Below are positions 5,251 through 7,212 of a DNA stretch of 7,212 bases, in pieces. Under the pieces are notes generated by a model. That model saw only the letters and a program-made list of their open reading frames with translations, did not search any database and was not told where the DNA came from. Numbering within the stretch: the stretch's first letter is position 1; every line of letters starts with the position of its first letter. Origin of the DNA: Pseudomonas sp. (lineage in GTDB: Bacteria; Pseudomonadota; Gammaproteobacteria; Pseudomonadales; Pseudomonadaceae). Position numbers and translations under genes: made by a program. The DNA lies in assembly GCA_029239415.1 (NCBI GenBank), contig JAQZAY010000187.1:1-7212 (forward strand). The letters are read 5' to 3'.

Positions 5251-6405
5251 ATGCCGCTCGACCCACCCACGATGTTGATGCTCACGATCGCCCTCGCCGC
5301 CGCCGCGGCGCTGTACCTGGCGATCGAGTGGGGCGTCGTCCGCGAGCCTTCGTTGCTCTTCTGGAGCGCAGGCTTCGCGACCATCAGCGTGGGCTGCACC
5401 CTGGCGCTGCTGCGTGGCAACGGCCTGCTGCTGATCGGCATCTGGTTCGCCAACGGCCTGCTGGTCACGGCGCATTGGCTGTTCCTGCTGGGCGTGGCGC
5501 GTTTCACCCAGACGCGCCTGTCCCGGGCCTGGTACCTGGTCTTCGTCATCTGGATTGCCATGTTGTGGCTGCCCGAGGACCCACGCTGGTCGAAGGTCAT
5601 GCTGGTCGTCAACTCGCTGCTGGTGGCCGTGCAGATGCTGAGGGCCAGCCTGCTGTTGCGCCCGCACGGCAGGTCGCTGAGCATCGGGGCGGTGCAGCTG
5701 CGCTACGTGCTGCTGGTGCATGGGCTGTTCTACGTGGTCAAGGCGGCGACGGCCGTGGTGCCAGGCACCGTGATCGACCTTGCGGCCTTTCGCGGCGAGA
5801 TCATCCAGATCTCGTTGGTCGAGGGCGTGATGGCGGTCATGCTGATCGCGCTGTCGATGACCGGTACCGAGCGCTATCGCCGCGAGCGGCGCATGGCCCG
5901 GCTGGCGGCCCGCGACCCACTGACCGCCCTGTACAACCGGCGCGCGCTCGAGATGCGCGCGCCGCGCTTGCTTGAAGAGGTTTCGGCGCAGCGTCCGGGG
6001 GCACTGCTATTGATCGATATCGACAACTTCAAGCTGGTCAACGACCTGTACGGGCATACCGCGGGCGACCGCTTGCTGATCGCCCTCAGCGAGATGATCC
6101 GCTCGATATTGCCCGAGGGCTCGCTTGCCGCGCGCCTGGGCGGTGACGAGTTCATCCTCTTGCTGCGCGATGCCTCCAGCGAGCAGGTCGCCGCGCTGGG
6201 CAATGCGCTGCGTCATCAGTTCCAGGAGACCGCCTCGCTCACGTTCGCCACCCCCGCCGCAGTGACCCTGAGCATTGGCGCGAGCCTGTTCGACCAGCCG
6301 CCGGCGAGCCTGGCGGCACTGATCGAGCAAGGGGATGCGGCGCTGTATGAGTCCAAGCGTGGCGGGCGGGACCGCATCCGCCTGGTCGACCGGACGCTGG
6401 CCTGA
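5251..6405 (+). CDS. Membrane-anchored GGDEF diguanylate cyclase
   Basis: A 384-residue inner-membrane protein that should join two GTP into cyclic di-GMP, the messenger for biofilm and motility control. The N-terminal half has about six or seven hydrophobic helices (roughly 8-28, 35-55, 60-81, 94-106, 117-137, 148-170, 185-204) with no recognised sensor domain. The linker ERYRRERRMARLAARDPLTA leads into a GGDEF domain (about 220-380). Active-site features are intact: RDPLTALYNRRAL (221-233), the metal/GTP segment DIDNFKLVNDLYGHTAGD (256-273) and GGDEF at 297-301. The inhibitory I-site RxxD expected just before it is replaced by PEGS (288-291), so product inhibition at that site is probably missing. 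No EAL domain is present. The start is the first ATG of the frame with a hydrophobic helix following; the ribosome-binding site is weak (AGG at 10 bases). It appears to be a single-gene unit; the signal sensed is unknown. Confidence 0.92.
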   Translation: MPLDPPTMLMLTIALAAAAALYLAIEWGVVREPSLLFWSAGFATISVGCTLALLRGNGLLLIGIWFANGLLVTAHWLFLLGVARFTQTRLSRAWYLVFVIWIAMLWLPEDPRWSKVMLVVNSLLVAVQMLRASLLLRPHGRSLSIGAVQLRYVLLVHGLFYVVKAATAVVPGTVIDLAAFRGEIIQISLVEGVMAVMLIALSMTGTERYRRERRMARLAARDPLTALYNRRALEMRAPRLLEEVSAQRPGALLLIDIDNFKLVNDLYGHTAGDRLLIALSEMIRSILPEGSLAARLGGDEFILLLRDASSEQVAALGNALRHQFQETASLTFATPAAVTLSIGASLFDQPPASLAALIEQGDAALYESKRGGRDRIRLVDRTLA

Positions 6406-6468
6406 GCAGACCGTGCAGGTCGCGACGAGCGCAGCGGCTCCTGGACAAACGCTGCGCAAACGCGTCAA

Positions 6469-6496
6469 TTGTGACATCCGTGATGCAACGCATTAT
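6469..6496 (+). promoter_or_regulatory. Candidate sigma-70 promoter of the LysR gene
   Basis: TTGTGA (6469-6474) and CATTAT (6491-6496) are 16 bases apart, each 4 of 6 matches, ending 44 bases before the ATG at 6541. This is a fair but unproven promoter. Confidence 0.4.
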
Positions 6497-6540
6497 GCTC
6501 ATCAGGTATCTCCCGATGCCTCGATATGTAAGAGCCGAAT

Positions 6541-7212
6541 ATGAAGATCGATGATATGGACGCGTTCGTCGCGGTCATTCGCTGCCAGTCGACCAATCTT
6601 GCCGCCGACGCCCTGCAACTGACCCAGCCGGCGATCACGCGGCGCTTGCAGAACTTCGAGCAAGACCTGGGCGCTACCCTGCTGGACCGCAACACCAAGC
6701 CGCTCAAGCCGACGCCCATGGGCCTGCGGGTCTACGACCAGTGCAAGGCGATCCTGCGCGAGATCGATGCCCTGCGCGAACTGGTGGCCAACGACGGCGC
6801 GCCTTCGGGCACCCTGCGCCTGGGCGTGCCGCAGACGCTGGGCGATGTGGTGCTGCTCGACGCCCTGGCGCAGATCCGCAGCGCCTACCCCGAGCTGCGC
6901 ACCCAGGTGGTCAGCGGCTGGGGCAGCAGCCTGATCGCGAAGATGGAAAACGGCGAGCTCGACGCCGCCGCCGCGCTGTTCCCGCCTGGCAAGATCTTTC
7001 CCGAGGGCGTTGCCAGCCGCTCCATCGGCCGCATGCCGCTGCGCGTGGTCGCCGCCCGCGGCACCGCCAGCAAGCGCAGCTACAAGCTCAAGGAGTGCTA
7101 CACCCGCGGCTGGGTCCTGAACCCCGATGGCTGCGGATTCCGCGCGGGCTTGCAACGGGCATTGAGCGAGCAAGGGTTGTCGCTGTCGATCAACCTGGAA
7201 ACCTTCGGTACC
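6541..7212 (+). CDS. LysR-family transcriptional regulator, partial (3' end off window)
   Basis: 224 codons are visible and the frame is open at the right edge; a typical family member is about 300 residues, so roughly a quarter is missing. The N-terminal winged helix-turn-helix spans about residues 2-62: MDAFVAVIRCQSTNLAADAL, then QLTQPAITRRLQNFEQDLGA and LLDRNTKPLKPTPMG. This matches the LysR DNA-binding core, although the usual Ser-Gln-Pro of the recognition helix is Thr-Gln-Pro. From about residue 90 (GTLRLGVPQTLGD) the periplasmic-binding-protein-like effector domain begins. AAGAG (6530-6534) lies 6 bases before the ATG. LysR proteins act as tetramers, binding an inducer and usually controlling an adjacent, often divergent, gene. 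Here the upstream neighbour is the same-strand cyclase gene, so the target is probably to the right or elsewhere. Effector unknown. Confidence 0.92.
   Translation, partial: MKIDDMDAFVAVIRCQSTNLAADALQLTQPAITRRLQNFEQDLGATLLDRNTKPLKPTPMGLRVYDQCKAILREIDALRELVANDGAPSGTLRLGVPQTLGDVVLLDALAQIRSAYPELRTQVVSGWGSSLIAKMENGELDAAAALFPPGKIFPEGVASRSIGRMPLRVVAARGTASKRSYKLKECYTRGWVLNPDGCGFRAGLQRALSEQGLSLSINLETFGT

Noticed and set aside
6406..6468. Intrinsic terminator after the diguanylate cyclase gene
   Set aside because: Only a 4-bp GAGC/GCTC pairing is visible and there is no T-tract.
6467..6490. Possible Crp/Vfr site at TGTGA in the LysR promoter region
   Set aside because: Only the left half matches; the right half (TGATG) does not resemble TCACA.

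Overview
This window looks like a chromosomal segment of a Pseudomonas, probably of the P. putida/fluorescens type. The coding DNA is GC-rich, the gene families are typical of that genus (a DNA-repair radical SAM gene paired with a TIGR03915/UdgX-type gene, a non-heme chloroperoxidase-type hydrolase, a membrane GGDEF protein, a LysR regulator), and the spacing is compact. The genus is inferred from protein resemblance recalled from memory, not from a search. I see no rRNA, tRNA, CRISPR array, insertion sequence or phage gene.

Layout, left to right. Bases 1-1942 (minus strand) hold a two-gene DNA-repair operon: a radical SAM protein of the TIGR03916 type (722-1942), followed with a 4-base GTGA overlap by a TIGR03915-family protein (725 to beyond base 1, partial; in Pseudomonas commonly fused to a UdgX-type uracil-DNA glycosylase domain, which would lie outside). 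A near-consensus LexA (SOS) box sits at 1957-1976, only 14 bases from the radical SAM start codon. Bases 1977-2217 are an AT-richer intergenic stretch. Bases 2218-2898 (plus) encode a small lipoprotein with an apparently complete trypsin-like catalytic triad. It converges, with an 11-base gap, on a soluble histidine kinase (2910-4034, minus).

A 247-base divergent intergenic region separates the kinase from an alpha/beta-hydrolase of the cofactor-free chloroperoxidase/arylesterase family (4282-5112, plus). A GT-repeat hairpin follows. Next come a polytopic membrane diguanylate cyclase (5251-6405, plus) and the start of a LysR-type regulator (6541 to the right edge, partial).

The only functional unit that can be argued strongly is the SOS-controlled repair pair: damage would relieve LexA repression and co-express the Fe-S radical enzyme and the uracil-DNA-associated partner through translational coupling. 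Its chemistry is, to my knowledge, undescribed, so it is the best candidate here for an uncharacterised system. The other genes look like independent single-gene units: cell-envelope proteolysis, orphan signalling, ester/perhydrolase chemistry, cyclic-di-GMP synthesis and transcriptional control.
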